From NCBI RefSeq assembly GCF_000009265.1, contig NC_008380.1, positions 2,547,501 through 2,611,500 of the forward strand: a DNA stretch of 64,000 bases. The letters are read 5' to 3'. This document shows positions 52,473 to 60,535 of the stretch, piece by piece. This DNA is from Rhizobium johnstonii 3841 (GTDB taxonomy: Bacteria > Pseudomonadota > Alphaproteobacteria > Rhizobiales > Rhizobiaceae). Position numbers and translations under genes: made by a program. The notes under the pieces are model-generated. The model had not been told where the DNA came from. It worked only from the letters and a program-made list of their open reading frames with translations, and did no database searches. The stretch's first letter is position 1; the number at the start of each line of letters is the position of its first letter.

Positions 52473-53251
52473 CACCTGTTTTCCTTTGTCGGTTGAAGGA
52501 ATGGACCCACCTCGATGCCTGCCTTTAGCAGTTCCTGGCGCACGTGGACGGCCATGGCGAGCGCTCCTGGGCTGTCCCCGTGAACGCAGATCGAGTGCGC
52601 ATCGAGAGGGATCGGAACGCCGTCGACCGTCGGCATAAGGCCGCTGGACAGGTACCCGATCAATCTAGATGCCGCCTCCGCGGGGTCATGGATCATCGCT
52701 CCCGGCAAGGTACGCGGAACGAGCCGACCCGTGGAGAGGTAGCCGCGGTCAGCAAAAATCTCGCTGAAGACGGTCATCCCGGCATCGCGGGCCGCATGCT
52801 CCAGCTCTGTCCCGGAGATCGCCAGTATGGCAAGTTCCGGCGAGACCGCTCGGGTTGCGCGGATAATGGCGTCGGCGACCGGCCGTTCGTCGGCCGCCCA
52901 GTTGGCGAGTGCGCCGTGCGGTTTGATGTAACGGATGCGGGCGCCTGCCAGAGCCGCAGCTCCCATCAGCGCCCCTGTCTGTGTCGCCACAAGCTGCTCC
53001 ACTTCCCGGATGCTCAAGGGGATCAGACGCCGCCCGAAGCCCTCGCGATCTGCAAAGCCCGGATGGGCTCCGGCGACGACACCCCGTTCGCTTGCGAGCG
53101 TGAGCGTCTCGACCATCGTCGCTGGATCTCCGGCGTGCCCGCCACATGCGATGTTCGCACTGGTGACAACGTCAAGGATCGCCTTGTCGTCGCCCATGCG
53201 CCAGGGTCCAAACGCCTCCCCCAGATCAGAATTGAGATCGATTTTCGTCAT
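52472..53251 (-). CDS. pxpA: 5-oxoprolinase subunit A (LamB/YcsF family)
   Basis: 259 residues from ATG 53251 (a TTG at 53263 is in frame). LamB/YcsF motifs: DLNSDLGEAFGPW at the start, SANIACGGHAGDP, AHPGFADREGFGRR, IKPHGALAN and CVHGDSPGA. Subunit of the ATP-dependent 5-oxoprolinase with PxpB and PxpC. First gene of the operon, reading pxpA, mini-ORF, pxpB, pxpC without gaps. Confidence 0.92.
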   Translation of the reverse strand: MTKIDLNSDLGEAFGPWRMGDDKAILDVVTSANIACGGHAGDPATMVETLTLASERGVVAGAHPGFADREGFGRRLIPLSIREVEQLVATQTGALMGAAALAGARIRYIKPHGALANWAADERPVADAIIRATRAVSPELAILAISGTELEHAARDAGMTVFSEIFADRGYLSTGRLVPRTLPGAMIHDPAEAASRLIGYLSSGLMPTVDGVPIPLDAHSICVHGDSPGALAMAVHVRQELLKAGIEVGPFLQPTKENR

Positions 53252-53552
53252 GATTTCCGTCAACCCCTCGCGCCGGTCTTGTCAGCTTCGTCGCATTCTG
53301 GAACGTCGAAGCCGAGGTGGAGCACATCTTCGCCGTACGCGTCAAGAAAACGACGCTGCTGGCTGCGCGCAACGAGCGTGTGTGGTGGTCGCAGGCCCGC
53401 GGATTGTCTCGCAGTTGCGTCTGATGGAAACGCGGCTAAGATCGAGGGTGAAATGGTCGACCGCCCTGTCATTGATCGAGCGCGTCGTATTCTTTCAAGA
53501 ACCGGGGGGCGTAGCCACCTGGCAGCATTGGCGTGCAGACCGGGGATGCGGA
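53252..53552. promoter_or_regulatory. Intergenic region between pxpA and the PAS gene
   Basis: 301 bases between divergent genes, expected to hold the promoters of both. I found no convincing promoter boxes, hairpins or open frame, and no regulator gene adjoins. Confidence 0.35.
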
Positions 53553-54077
53553 ATGAGTCTTGTCAACAGAGCTTTGGGAACGTCCGAATTTTCCTTCACC
53601 GAAGAGCCCGGCATTTTCACCTGGGACTTGGCGACCGACAAGGTTTATGCGGATTCGGCGCTGGCAAACCTCTTTGGGCTTGATCCCGAAGAGACTCTCA
53701 CGGGGCTGCCGGTCATAAGATACCTCGACCGGATTCATCCGGACGACAAGCCATCCGTGGCCAAAGCGATTTCAGAATCGGTGATCACAGGAAATCCGTA
53801 TCGCTGTGATTATCGGGTATTTGATCGAAGCGGGCAAATAGTCGCCGTTGCGGCCTTGGGCCGCTGCTTCAGGGATGAAGCCGGAAACCCGTCGCAATAT
53901 GCGGGCATCGTATTCCCGACGAATGATCCCGTCCAAAAGGACGAATTGTCCGCTCACTGCAATGCGGCACTGAAAATTGCGCGATCATCCGGTCTGCTGA
54001 CGACGGCCGATGCGCTTGAAGCGATCGTCAAGGAGCTTGCCAAGCCGATGCCTTCAGACGTCGCGCAGGTTCATTGA
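53553..54077 (+). CDS. Stand-alone PAS-domain protein
   Basis: 174 residues from ATG 53553; the in-frame extension upstream to 52935 is antisense to pxpA and is rejected. One PAS fold (about residues 15-125, with FTWDLATDKVYADSALANLFGLDPEE and RIHPDDKPSVAKAISESV) and a helical C-terminus (LTTADALEAIVKELAKPM). No kinase, GGDEF or HTH domain follows, so it probably senses a ligand and signals through a partner. Rhizobia carry many such short PAS proteins. Confidence 0.8.
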   Translation: MSLVNRALGTSEFSFTEEPGIFTWDLATDKVYADSALANLFGLDPEETLTGLPVIRYLDRIHPDDKPSVAKAISESVITGNPYRCDYRVFDRSGQIVAVAALGRCFRDEAGNPSQYAGIVFPTNDPVQKDELSAHCNAALKIARSSGLLTTADALEAIVKELAKPMPSDVAQVH

Positions 54078-54167
54078 TTCCTTCCAAAGCGTTGGTTGCG
54101 GCATCAGACTTTCGGTGATGGCGATATTGCTGCTATCGGCGACGCGACGCGCGCACTCTGAATTAAA

Positions 54168-54270
54168 GCATGTCGCGCAAAAGTGTGCCGCGGTTTTGCG
54201 ACAACGACATGCGTAAAAACAAAGATCTAAAGCGCGAGGAGCGAATCTGAAAGATCGCGACGCGCTTTAG
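54168..54270. repeat. Rhizobial double-palindrome intergenic repeat (second family)
   Basis: 103 bp with two palindromes: 54168-54212 (GCATGTCG..CGACATGC around GCAAAA/TTTTGC) and 54227-54270 (CTAAAGCGCG...CGCGCTTTAG). Layout mimics RIME1 but sequence differs. The last bases overlap the stop codon of the broken usp gene. A shorter relative with the AAAGCGCG/CGCGCTTT arms is at 63112. Confidence 0.8.
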
Positions 54271-54919
54271 TGACAAAGGAGAGTGGGCATTTCGAGGTGG
54301 GTCAACAGTGACAGTGTCACCCCTCCCAAGAGGAATTCGCGTAGTCTCGAATGGCCGAATGCGCCGGCGACGAGCAAATCTGCCTTGCGTTCCAGGGCGG
54401 CAGCTTGAATGACGCTGGCTGGCGAGTCTTCCTGCGCTTGCACGGCTGCGATATCGACGGCAAGACCAGCCTCTCGGAGCGCGGTCACAAGGCGGTCTCG
54501 CGGGCGCTCGTCAATCTGCTTATCATCGGTGACGGAAATCAGGACGACACGCGAGACCTGTTCCAGCAACAATCTGGCGCCTGTCAGTGCCCGCGCGACA
54601 GTGGCTCCTCCATCCCAGGCGACGGCAACAGCCTCAATCCGGCCGCAGAAACTATCCGGGGGAAAAGCAGGAGCGGTCTACCGCTTTCAAACAGCACGCT
54701 CTCGATCAGCGGCCTCATCAGCTCAGATGCTTTCAAAATGGAAAGATCATATGCGCGTGAAAGTTCGGCAAGAGTTTGTGCGACAAACGGCTCCCTCGCA
54801 GGTTCGATCCTGACCAGCGGTATACTTGTCGTCAAACCGGCCTTTTGGTGAAGGGAGACAGCGACAGCATTCTGAAGGAGCGAAAAGGAGCTTGGGTCTG
54901 GATAGGTGGCCAGCGGCAA
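54267..54919 (-). pseudogene. Universal stress protein gene, frameshifted
   Basis: Two frames make one UspA-like protein. The 5' part (54584-54919, TTG or later start) runs ...ESVLFESGRPLLLFP. The 3' part (54267-54572 and in-frame upstream) gives IEAVAVAWDGGATVARALTGARLLLEQ through ADLLVAGAFGHSRLREFLLGGVT, the ATP-binding G-2x-G-9x-G(S/T) end. The join needs one extra G in the run of five G at 54658-54662 (plus strand). At ~215 residues the sum is also shorter than the usual ~275, suggesting an internal loss in the first half. Confidence 0.8.
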
Positions 54920-55252
54920 ATGGAATTACGCTTTCACGGCTGATGTCCTCCGAATGATTGGAAGTATCACAGCGTAGAGGTGTCTCCCACGCTTTGACGA
55001 AGATCAAGGTCGCTCCACCGCGAAAGCGCGAGCGTGATATGGACCGTCCTCATCAGGAAGCAAGCGGAATTCGTTGGACGAAGCGGCGAAGAGCTATGCT
55101 AAGCGATGAAGTGCGGAGCGCGATTGAATATCAGCACGGCGCGGAGCAAACTCGTCCGGACGCCGTCGAGCAGCAGCTTGCGGATGAACAGCAATGGCAT
55201 ATACGGCGCAGCGGCCTTCGATGAATCGGCCGGCGCGTCTGGACCCCATCGG
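54920..55252. other. Gap between the usp pseudogene and the MgtC/DUF4010 gene
   Basis: 333 bases with no gene I can support. It should hold the promoter of the MgtC/DUF4010 gene and perhaps the lost beginning of the usp gene. Frames crossing it lack ribosome-binding sites and family similarity. Confidence 0.35.
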
Positions 55253-56515
55253 ATGGTGACATCATTGGTAACGACGGAAGCATTCCAGCGCCTCAGTCTG
55301 GCGCTTGCAATCGGCATTCTCGTCGGCATTGAGCGCGGGTGGCGGGATCGTGAGGCTGCGCCAGGCAAAAGAGTAGCCGGTATCCGCACCTATGGCCTGT
55401 CAAGTTTCCTCGGCGGTTTCTGCGGTTTCCTGCAGCCTGTGACTGGTCCGATTCTGCCGACAGTTATCTTTATATTCTTTTGCATCACGGTTCTCCTCTT
55501 CAGCCGCATGCAGGCGGCACAAGAAGAGGATTACAGCGCCACCGGTACCATTGCGGCCCTTGCGGTCTTTGCGCTGGGCTTTGGTGCGGTTGTGGCGGAT
55601 ATGACGGTAACGGCCGCCAGCGCTGTGGCAATAACCGCCCTTCTTGCAGCGCGGGAGCCGTTGCATGGATTTCTTCGCCGATTGACCTGGCTTGAACTCA
55701 GGGCCGCCCTGATCCTGCTGACGATGACCATCGTCATCCTCCCTATTCTTCCCAACGAACCGATTGATCCTTGGCAGACAATCAATCCTTTCGAGCTTTG
55801 GATGATGACGATCCTGGTAGGAGCCGTTTCCTTTGCCGGTTATATACTCATCAAGCTGAGCGGCGCCCGCGCCGGAATACTGCTGACCGGGACCAGCGGC
55901 GGCATCGTCTCCTCGACGGCCCTGACGCTTTCCTTTGCCCGTCAATCGAAGCAGATGCCTGCCCTCTCGCCACTCCTCTCGGCGGGAGCAATGCTGGCGG
56001 GAGCCGTTTCTCTCGCCCGCGTGCTTTTGATTTGCGGCGTTATTGCACCAGCTGTTTTAAGGGATCTTGCTCCATTACTGGCTCCGGCTGCTGCCAGCCT
56101 CGCCATAGCAGGCGGCTTCGCCGCATTGCTGCAGCGCACGGATGACAGCACCGATTTTTCACCCCGAAACCCGCTCGAGGTGATGGTCGTGCTGCGCTTC
56201 GCGCTCGTTCTCGCCGCCGTAACAGTCCTGACGCGAATGACCTTGATCGTCTTTGGAACTCAGTCGCTGATCGCGCTTGCGTTCATCACAGGACTGGGCG
56301 ATCTCGACGCGATAACGCTTGCCGTTGCGAAACTGTCATCTATCCAGGTGCCTGCAGACGCAGCCGCTCGCGCCATAGCGGTCGCCGCTTTCGCCAATCT
56401 CCTTGCGAAAGCCGTTCTTGCAGCAAGTGTGGGGAGCATCGCCTATGCTGTTCGTTTCGCGATCGCCGGCACTGTCGCGACTTTCGCCGGAATTGCTGGC
56501 TTACTTCTAGCATGA
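55253..56515 (+). CDS. MgtC/SapB N-terminal and DUF4010 membrane protein
   Basis: 420 residues from ATG 55253 (ATG 55184 is in frame). N-terminal MgtC-like part with LALAIGILVGIERGWRDRE and GIRTYGLSSFLGG, followed by a DUF4010 permease-like part (GAVSFAGYILIKLSGARAGILLTGTSGGIVSSTALTLSFA, in parts). About 12 hydrophobic helices. The family is common in alphaproteobacteria but the transported ligand, if any, is not known. Part of a stress-gene cluster. Confidence 0.88.
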   Translation: MVTSLVTTEAFQRLSLALAIGILVGIERGWRDREAAPGKRVAGIRTYGLSSFLGGFCGFLQPVTGPILPTVIFIFFCITVLLFSRMQAAQEEDYSATGTIAALAVFALGFGAVVADMTVTAASAVAITALLAAREPLHGFLRRLTWLELRAALILLTMTIVILPILPNEPIDPWQTINPFELWMMTILVGAVSFAGYILIKLSGARAGILLTGTSGGIVSSTALTLSFARQSKQMPALSPLLSAGAMLAGAVSLARVLLICGVIAPAVLRDLAPLLAPAAASLAIAGGFAALLQRTDDSTDFSPRNPLEVMVVLRFALVLAAVTVLTRMTLIVFGTQSLIALAFITGLGDLDAITLAVAKLSSIQVPADAAARAIAVAAFANLLAKAVLAASVGSIAYAVRFAIAGTVATFAGIAGLLLA

Positions 56516-56574
56516 GCGCTTGTTCGCGTATCAATCGCCGCCCGCACCAGACAGTCACCATCAACGCCGATCCG

Positions 56575-56952
56575 TCACTGCCGTCTCACTTCATGGATAT
56601 GGCCGGCAAACCCCGCAAGCAACACGCCGAGCGGAAGACGCCGAACCAGCCTGGCCGCAATGAAGGTTGCGCCGATCGCCGCGGCAAGTTTCAGCCAGGG
56701 ATAGTCGCCGAGCTGGACATGGGCGCTAGCATCGACCGATGTGGCTTTGGCTTTCAACGCCGCTTCCGCGTCCTCGCGCAGCACACCCATGCGGGCATTC
56801 AGCAGCCTTACCTCGTGCTGCAGGGCGTTCAGGCTCTCGTCGGCCTTCTCACGCGCCGTCTGCTCAGCGGCATCGGCAAAGGGCGGATCGCCTTCCGCGA
56901 TCAGTTCGTCGGGGTCAGGGGCGAGGCCGTGGCGGTTGATGGATGATTGCAT
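56575..56952 (-). CDS. Small membrane-anchored protein, DUF883-like C-terminus
   Basis: 125 residues. An acidic N-terminal half with a heptad-rich coiled-coil (LNALQHEVRLLNARMGVLREDAEAALKA) and one C-terminal hydrophobic segment (WLKLAAAIGATFIAARLVRRLPLGVLLAG) followed by basic residues. The layout recalls DUF883/ElaB-type inner-membrane ribosome- or stress-associated proteins, without a clear match. Follows the stress protein gene at 57019 on the same strand by 66 bases. Confidence 0.7.
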   Translation of the reverse strand: MQSSINRHGLAPDPDELIAEGDPPFADAAEQTAREKADESLNALQHEVRLLNARMGVLREDAEAALKAKATSVDASAHVQLGDYPWLKLAAAIGATFIAARLVRRLPLGVLLAGFAGHIHEVRRQ

Positions 56953-57018
56953 CGGTATGTCCTCGAATAGGTGTGCGAGAGGAAATGAGGCCCTGCATTG
57001 CGGCCGGGCCTCATAATG

Positions 57019-57690
57019 TCAGTGGTCACGCCGGAAACCTTGGCTCTGGTGAGACCCGCCCTGGGATTGCGACTGGCTTTGCGATTGCCGATCGGCATCG
57101 TCCGATGGCCTCGAGCTACTGCCGGGCAAGGTATAGGCACGCACTTTGGCGCTTCCATGCGCGGTGTCCCGCATTGCCACCGGGCGCGTATCGTCGAATG
57201 CGCTCTCGGACACGGCGAGGTTTTCCGAGGCTTTGCCGCCCTGGGCCGATCCGGCAAAACCGGTATTGGATGCGCCTTGTTGCCTGTCCTCCAACGACCA
57301 GAGATCCGCGCGCTCATCCATGTCGATGCTGCCTTCGTCGTCCAGGATATCGTGGACGGTCTCGTAGAGCGCGTCATCGATATCATTGACCTGGACGAGG
57401 AAGCCGCCTCGCCGCAGCCCTTCTGCATAGACCGCACGATCCTCGTCGGGGAAGAAGAAGTCTGCCAGCGCGTCGAAGAAGCCGCTGCGGTCGTCACTCA
57501 TTGCGCCGACATTTTTTGCGTCCGCCTCATATCCGGGCATCAGCCTTATTCTCGCAACCGGCACGCCCGCGTCTTCAAGACGCGAGACGGCGGATTCTGC
57601 GTCCGATCGGCTGTCGAAGAATGCAGCAAGGCTGCTGCCGCCTGTCGAGCCTGAAAAGGCCGGGTTGGTATCATTGTAAATGCTGCCCAT
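57019..57690 (-). CDS. General-stress-protein 17M/YflT-like protein
   Basis: 223 residues from ATG 57690 (GGAGAG upstream). N-terminal YflT-like domain (about residues 19-110: AAFFDSRSDAESAVSRLEDAGVPVARIRLMPG and FFPDEDRAVYAEGLRRGGFLVQV). The C-terminal half is low-complexity and ends with SQ repeats (RQSQSQSQSQGGSHQSQG). The start is a few hundred bases from the terC gene, divergent. Stress-response role inferred from the domain and neighbours. Confidence 0.78.
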   Translation of the reverse strand: MGSIYNDTNPAFSGSTGGSSLAAFFDSRSDAESAVSRLEDAGVPVARIRLMPGYEADAKNVGAMSDDRSGFFDALADFFFPDEDRAVYAEGLRRGGFLVQVNDIDDALYETVHDILDDEGSIDMDERADLWSLEDRQQGASNTGFAGSAQGGKASENLAVSESAFDDTRPVAMRDTAHGSAKVRAYTLPGSSSRPSDDADRQSQSQSQSQGGSHQSQGFRRDH

Positions 57691-57949
57691 GGGACTCTCC
57701 TCTCGATGTCTGGATCCAGCCGCCAATCCGAAGTTTGGCCGAAGTCTGGTTTCCTGACTTGAAGAACCGGCGGCTGAGTTGAATGTTCCAAGGGAATGGC
57801 GAATGCTCCGCCGTATCGCCTGCTGTTTCATTGCCGCCTGCCATTTCGGCGCGCAGACTCGCAAATTACGCCGCTTGCGAAATCGCTCAGCGGTTGACGT
57901 CAAACCTTCGAAACGCTAGCACGGCTTTGACGCATTGGGGATAATTCAT

Positions 57950-58576
57950 ATGGACATGTTTACGGCAGCCGGTATGACGGCTTTGCTGCAGGTCATTGCT
58001 ATCGACCTGGTTCTCGCCGGCGACAACGCCGTGGTTATCGGTCTTGCTGCTGCCGGCCTCGAGGCGACGCAGCGCCGCAAGGCGATCATCGTTGGCATTG
58101 TGGCCGCGACCGTTCTGCGTATTCTCTTTGCCAGCGTCGCAGTCTATCTGCTGGCGATCGTCGGCCTGCTGCTGGCCGGCGGCCTGCTGCTGCTCTGGGT
58201 CTGCTGGAAGATGTGGCGCGAACTTCGCGCCGGCCATGGCGAGAATCACGAAGCGGTGGGTGGCGAAGGCGCGCCGAAAAAGACCTTCTTCCAGGCGGCG
58301 ACCCAGATCGTCATTGCCGACGTCTCGATGTCGCTCGACAACGTGCTGGCCGTTGCCGGTGCTGCGCGCGAACATCCGAGCGTACTGGTCATCGGTCTTG
58401 CCCTGTCGATCGCGCTGATGGGTATTGCCGCAAACCTGATCGCTCGCCTGCTCACCAACCATCGCTGGATCGCCTATGTCGGCCTGCTGATCATCCTCTA
58501 TGTCTCGCTCGACATGATCCATCGCGGCGGCGTCGAACTGCTGCCCTACGTGCAAGCGAGCGGGTTCAAGCTTTAA
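57950..58576 (+). CDS. TerC-family integral membrane protein (YjbE type)
   Basis: 208 residues from ATG 57950, about seven hydrophobic segments. Two acidic membrane motifs, DLVLAGDNAVVIGLAA (Asp19, Asp25) and ADVSMSLDNVLAVAG, mark the TerC/YjbE family, linked to metal-ion (often Mn) export and tellurite resistance. No yybP-ykoY-like Mn riboswitch is evident in the short leader. The TAA stop is the left border of a 352-bp inverted-repeat element. Confidence 0.92.
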   Translation: MDMFTAAGMTALLQVIAIDLVLAGDNAVVIGLAAAGLEATQRRKAIIVGIVAATVLRILFASVAVYLLAIVGLLLAGGLLLLWVCWKMWRELRAGHGENHEAVGGEGAPKKTFFQAATQIVIADVSMSLDNVLAVAGAAREHPSVLVIGLALSIALMGIAANLIARLLTNHRWIAYVGLLIILYVSLDMIHRGGVELLPYVQASGFKL

Positions 58577-58927
58577 GAGCCTTTCCTGGTCAGATTGAAG
58601 CATTCTGTTGGCTCAAACGGAGTCGGATGGTCGACCGGCTGGCGCGCGTCGTAGCCATGCTCTACGGCCAAGCCGGCCGGTCGATCAGCCGGTCCGTTTC
58701 AGCCAACCTTCCCGCAGATTTGCCCGACAAATCTGCAAGACTTAGAATCGCCGGACGCACCTATTGCTTCGCATGGCGAAGCAGTGCGGCCGGTGGGCCG
58801 GGCATCTTTGCGCCAGGACAAAGGCGATCGGCTCGGACGTACCAAGGGGTATGCCCGTCGCCAATCGCTTCTGGCCTGACGAAAAGCTGCTCCGGCAGAA
58901 TGCTTCAAGCTGACCAGGAAAGGCTCT
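58576..58927. repeat. 352-bp inverted-repeat element with internal hairpins
   Basis: Terminal arms 58576-58607 and 58896-58927 (AGAGCCTTTCCTGGTCAG...) are inverted repeats identical at 31 of 32 positions. Inside: a long imperfect hairpin (58608-58643 with 58672-58706), a perfect 9-bp hairpin (58714-58736, GCAGATTTG/CAAATCTGC) and an 8-bp hairpin (58765-58783, TGCTTCGC/GCGAAGCA). As RNA or single-stranded DNA it would fold into a closed multi-branched structure. It exactly fills the gap between the TAA of terC and the TAG of the MBL gene. It is probably a non-autonomous transposable element (MITE-like) or structured RNA; I know of no name for it. Confidence 0.85.
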
Positions 58928-59744
58928 AAATCCTGACCTCGGTCTCGAAGCTCATCTGGTCATACGCCGGCACCACATGGTCCGGCGTCTCAGCCATCAC
59001 CACGTCGTAATCGAGCGGCGTGTGCATATGGGTGAGGATCGCCCGTTTGGGCTTCAGCCGGCTGATCCAGTCGAGCGACTGTTCCAGCGACAGATGGCTC
59101 GGATGGTAGGTATATTGCAGCGCGTCGATGATCAGCATGTCGAGATTTTGCAGCTTCTCGACGGTCTGCGGCGGGAAATCGCTGATATCGCTGCAATAAG
59201 CCACATCGCCGATGCGGAAGCCGAGCGAGTGGATATCCCCATGCTGCTGGATATGCGGATGGAAGGCGATCGTTCCGCCGGGACCATGAATTTCGACGGG
59301 CGCGTCTAGGTTTTCGATGACGATCGGCAGCACGATCGGCGGGTAATTGCTGCCCGGCGGCGTTTCCAGGCAATAGCCGAAGGCTTCCCGCAATCTGTCC
59401 ATGGTAAATTGGTCGGCAAAGATCGGCACCCGGCGCCGGGTATTGTGAAAATAGCCGCGCAGATCGTCGATGCCATGAATATGATCTGCATGCGGATGGC
59501 TGTAGAGCACGGCATCGACATGGTCGGCCCCTGCCCTGATCATCTGCTCGCGAAAATCCGGCCCGGTATCGATGACGACGGTGGTGACACCGCCATCGGG
59601 TGCGAATTGCTGCACCATGAAGGCAGCGCGCGTGCGCCGGTTCTTCGGATTGTCGGGATTGCAGGCGCCCCAGTCGCCGGTGATGCGCGGTACGCCCGGT
59701 GACGACGAACAGCCGAGAATGGTGAAACGCCGCCGGTAGAGCAC
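58926..59744 (-). CDS. MBL-fold metallo-hydrolase (PhnP-like)
   Basis: 272 residues from GTG 59744 (GAGG upstream, four bases after the tatD stop). Beta-lactamase fold: metal motif SHPHADHIHG, further ligands in later His/Asp (HGDIHSLGF, YCSDISDF) and LTHMHTP near the end. The family includes PhnP-type phosphodiesterases. Third gene of the metG-tatD-MBL operon, a conserved alphaproteobacterial order. Its TAG lies within the right arm of the 352-bp element. Confidence 0.9.
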   Translation of the reverse strand: MLYRRRFTILGCSSSPGVPRITGDWGACNPDNPKNRRTRAAFMVQQFAPDGGVTTVVIDTGPDFREQMIRAGADHVDAVLYSHPHADHIHGIDDLRGYFHNTRRRVPIFADQFTMDRLREAFGYCLETPPGSNYPPIVLPIVIENLDAPVEIHGPGGTIAFHPHIQQHGDIHSLGFRIGDVAYCSDISDFPPQTVEKLQNLDMLIIDALQYTYHPSHLSLEQSLDWISRLKPKRAILTHMHTPLDYDVVMAETPDHVVPAYDQMSFETEVRI

Positions 59745-59748
59745 GCCG

Positions 59749-60531
59749 CTAGATCCTCGGCATCTTCGAGAACAGGCGGAAAGCGTTCCCTGTCGTGATC
59801 CGCGCGACCTCTTCGGTGGCAAGGCCGATCGTATCGGCGAGCACCTCGGCCGTGTTGACGACATAAGACGGCTCGTTGCGCTTGCCGCGCCAGCGCTTTG
59901 GCGCCAGATAGGGCGCGTCCGTTTCCACAAGCAGCCGATCATGCGGGATCGTCCTGGCGATCTCGCGCAGCTCTTCCGACTTCGGGAAGGTCAAAATGCC
60001 GGAGAAGGAGATATAGCCGCCGAGTGCGACGCCGGTCTTGGCAAGCTCCGGGCCTGCGGAGAAGCAGTGGAGGATGAAGGGGAAGGCCCCCTTCCCGCTT
60101 TCCTCGGTCAGGATCGCAGCCATGGCCTCGTCGGCGCTGCGGCTGTGGATGACGAGCGGCAGCTGGGTTTCGCGCGCCGCCGCGATGTGCCGACGAAAAC
60201 CGGTCTGTTGATCCTCAGGCTTCTGCGTGTCGTAGAAATAGTCGAGACCGGCCTCGCCGATCGCGACCACCTTCTCATGGGCATAGGCGAGACGCACCAG
60301 CTCTTCCGTCTCAATATCCAGCTCTTCGTCGGCATTGTTCGGATGCGTGCCGACCGAGCAGAATACCGAGGGATATTTCTCCGTGATGGCAAGCAGCGTC
60401 TCAAGCTTGCGCACCCGCGTCGAGATCGTCACCATCTGTGCGACGCCGGCCCGATGCGCGCGCGCAACGATCTCGTCCCGCTCCGCCTCGAAGTCGGCGA
60501 AATCAAGATGGCAATGCGTGTCGATCAGCAC
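59749..60531 (-). CDS. TatD-family metal-dependent hydrolase/DNase
   Basis: 260 residues from GTG 60531 (GGAGG upstream). TIM-barrel amidohydrolase with DTHCHLDF (His6, His8), Glu in GEAGLDYF, His in VIHSRSADE and HCFSA, and Asp in ETDAPYL. The family members are Mg-dependent 3'-5' exonucleases or D-aminoacyl-tRNA deacylases. Second gene of the metG operon, with the stop four bases before the MBL start. Confidence 0.93.
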   Translation of the reverse strand: MLIDTHCHLDFADFEAERDEIVARAHRAGVAQMVTISTRVRKLETLLAITEKYPSVFCSVGTHPNNADEELDIETEELVRLAYAHEKVVAIGEAGLDYFYDTQKPEDQQTGFRRHIAAARETQLPLVIHSRSADEAMAAILTEESGKGAFPFILHCFSAGPELAKTGVALGGYISFSGILTFPKSEELREIARTIPHDRLLVETDAPYLAPKRWRGKRNEPSYVVNTAEVLADTIGLATEEVARITTGNAFRLFSKMPRI

Positions 60532-60535
60532 GGCC

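Noticed and set aside
57891..57949. Leader of the terC-like gene considered as a Mn-sensing yybP-ykoY riboswitch
   Set aside because: The space upstream is too short and lacks the expected two-arm fold.
58213..58929. 238-codon plus-strand frame running through terC into the 352-bp element
   Set aside because: Starts inside terC in another frame, Arg/Ser-rich, and covers hairpins whose symmetry is better explained as structure than coding.
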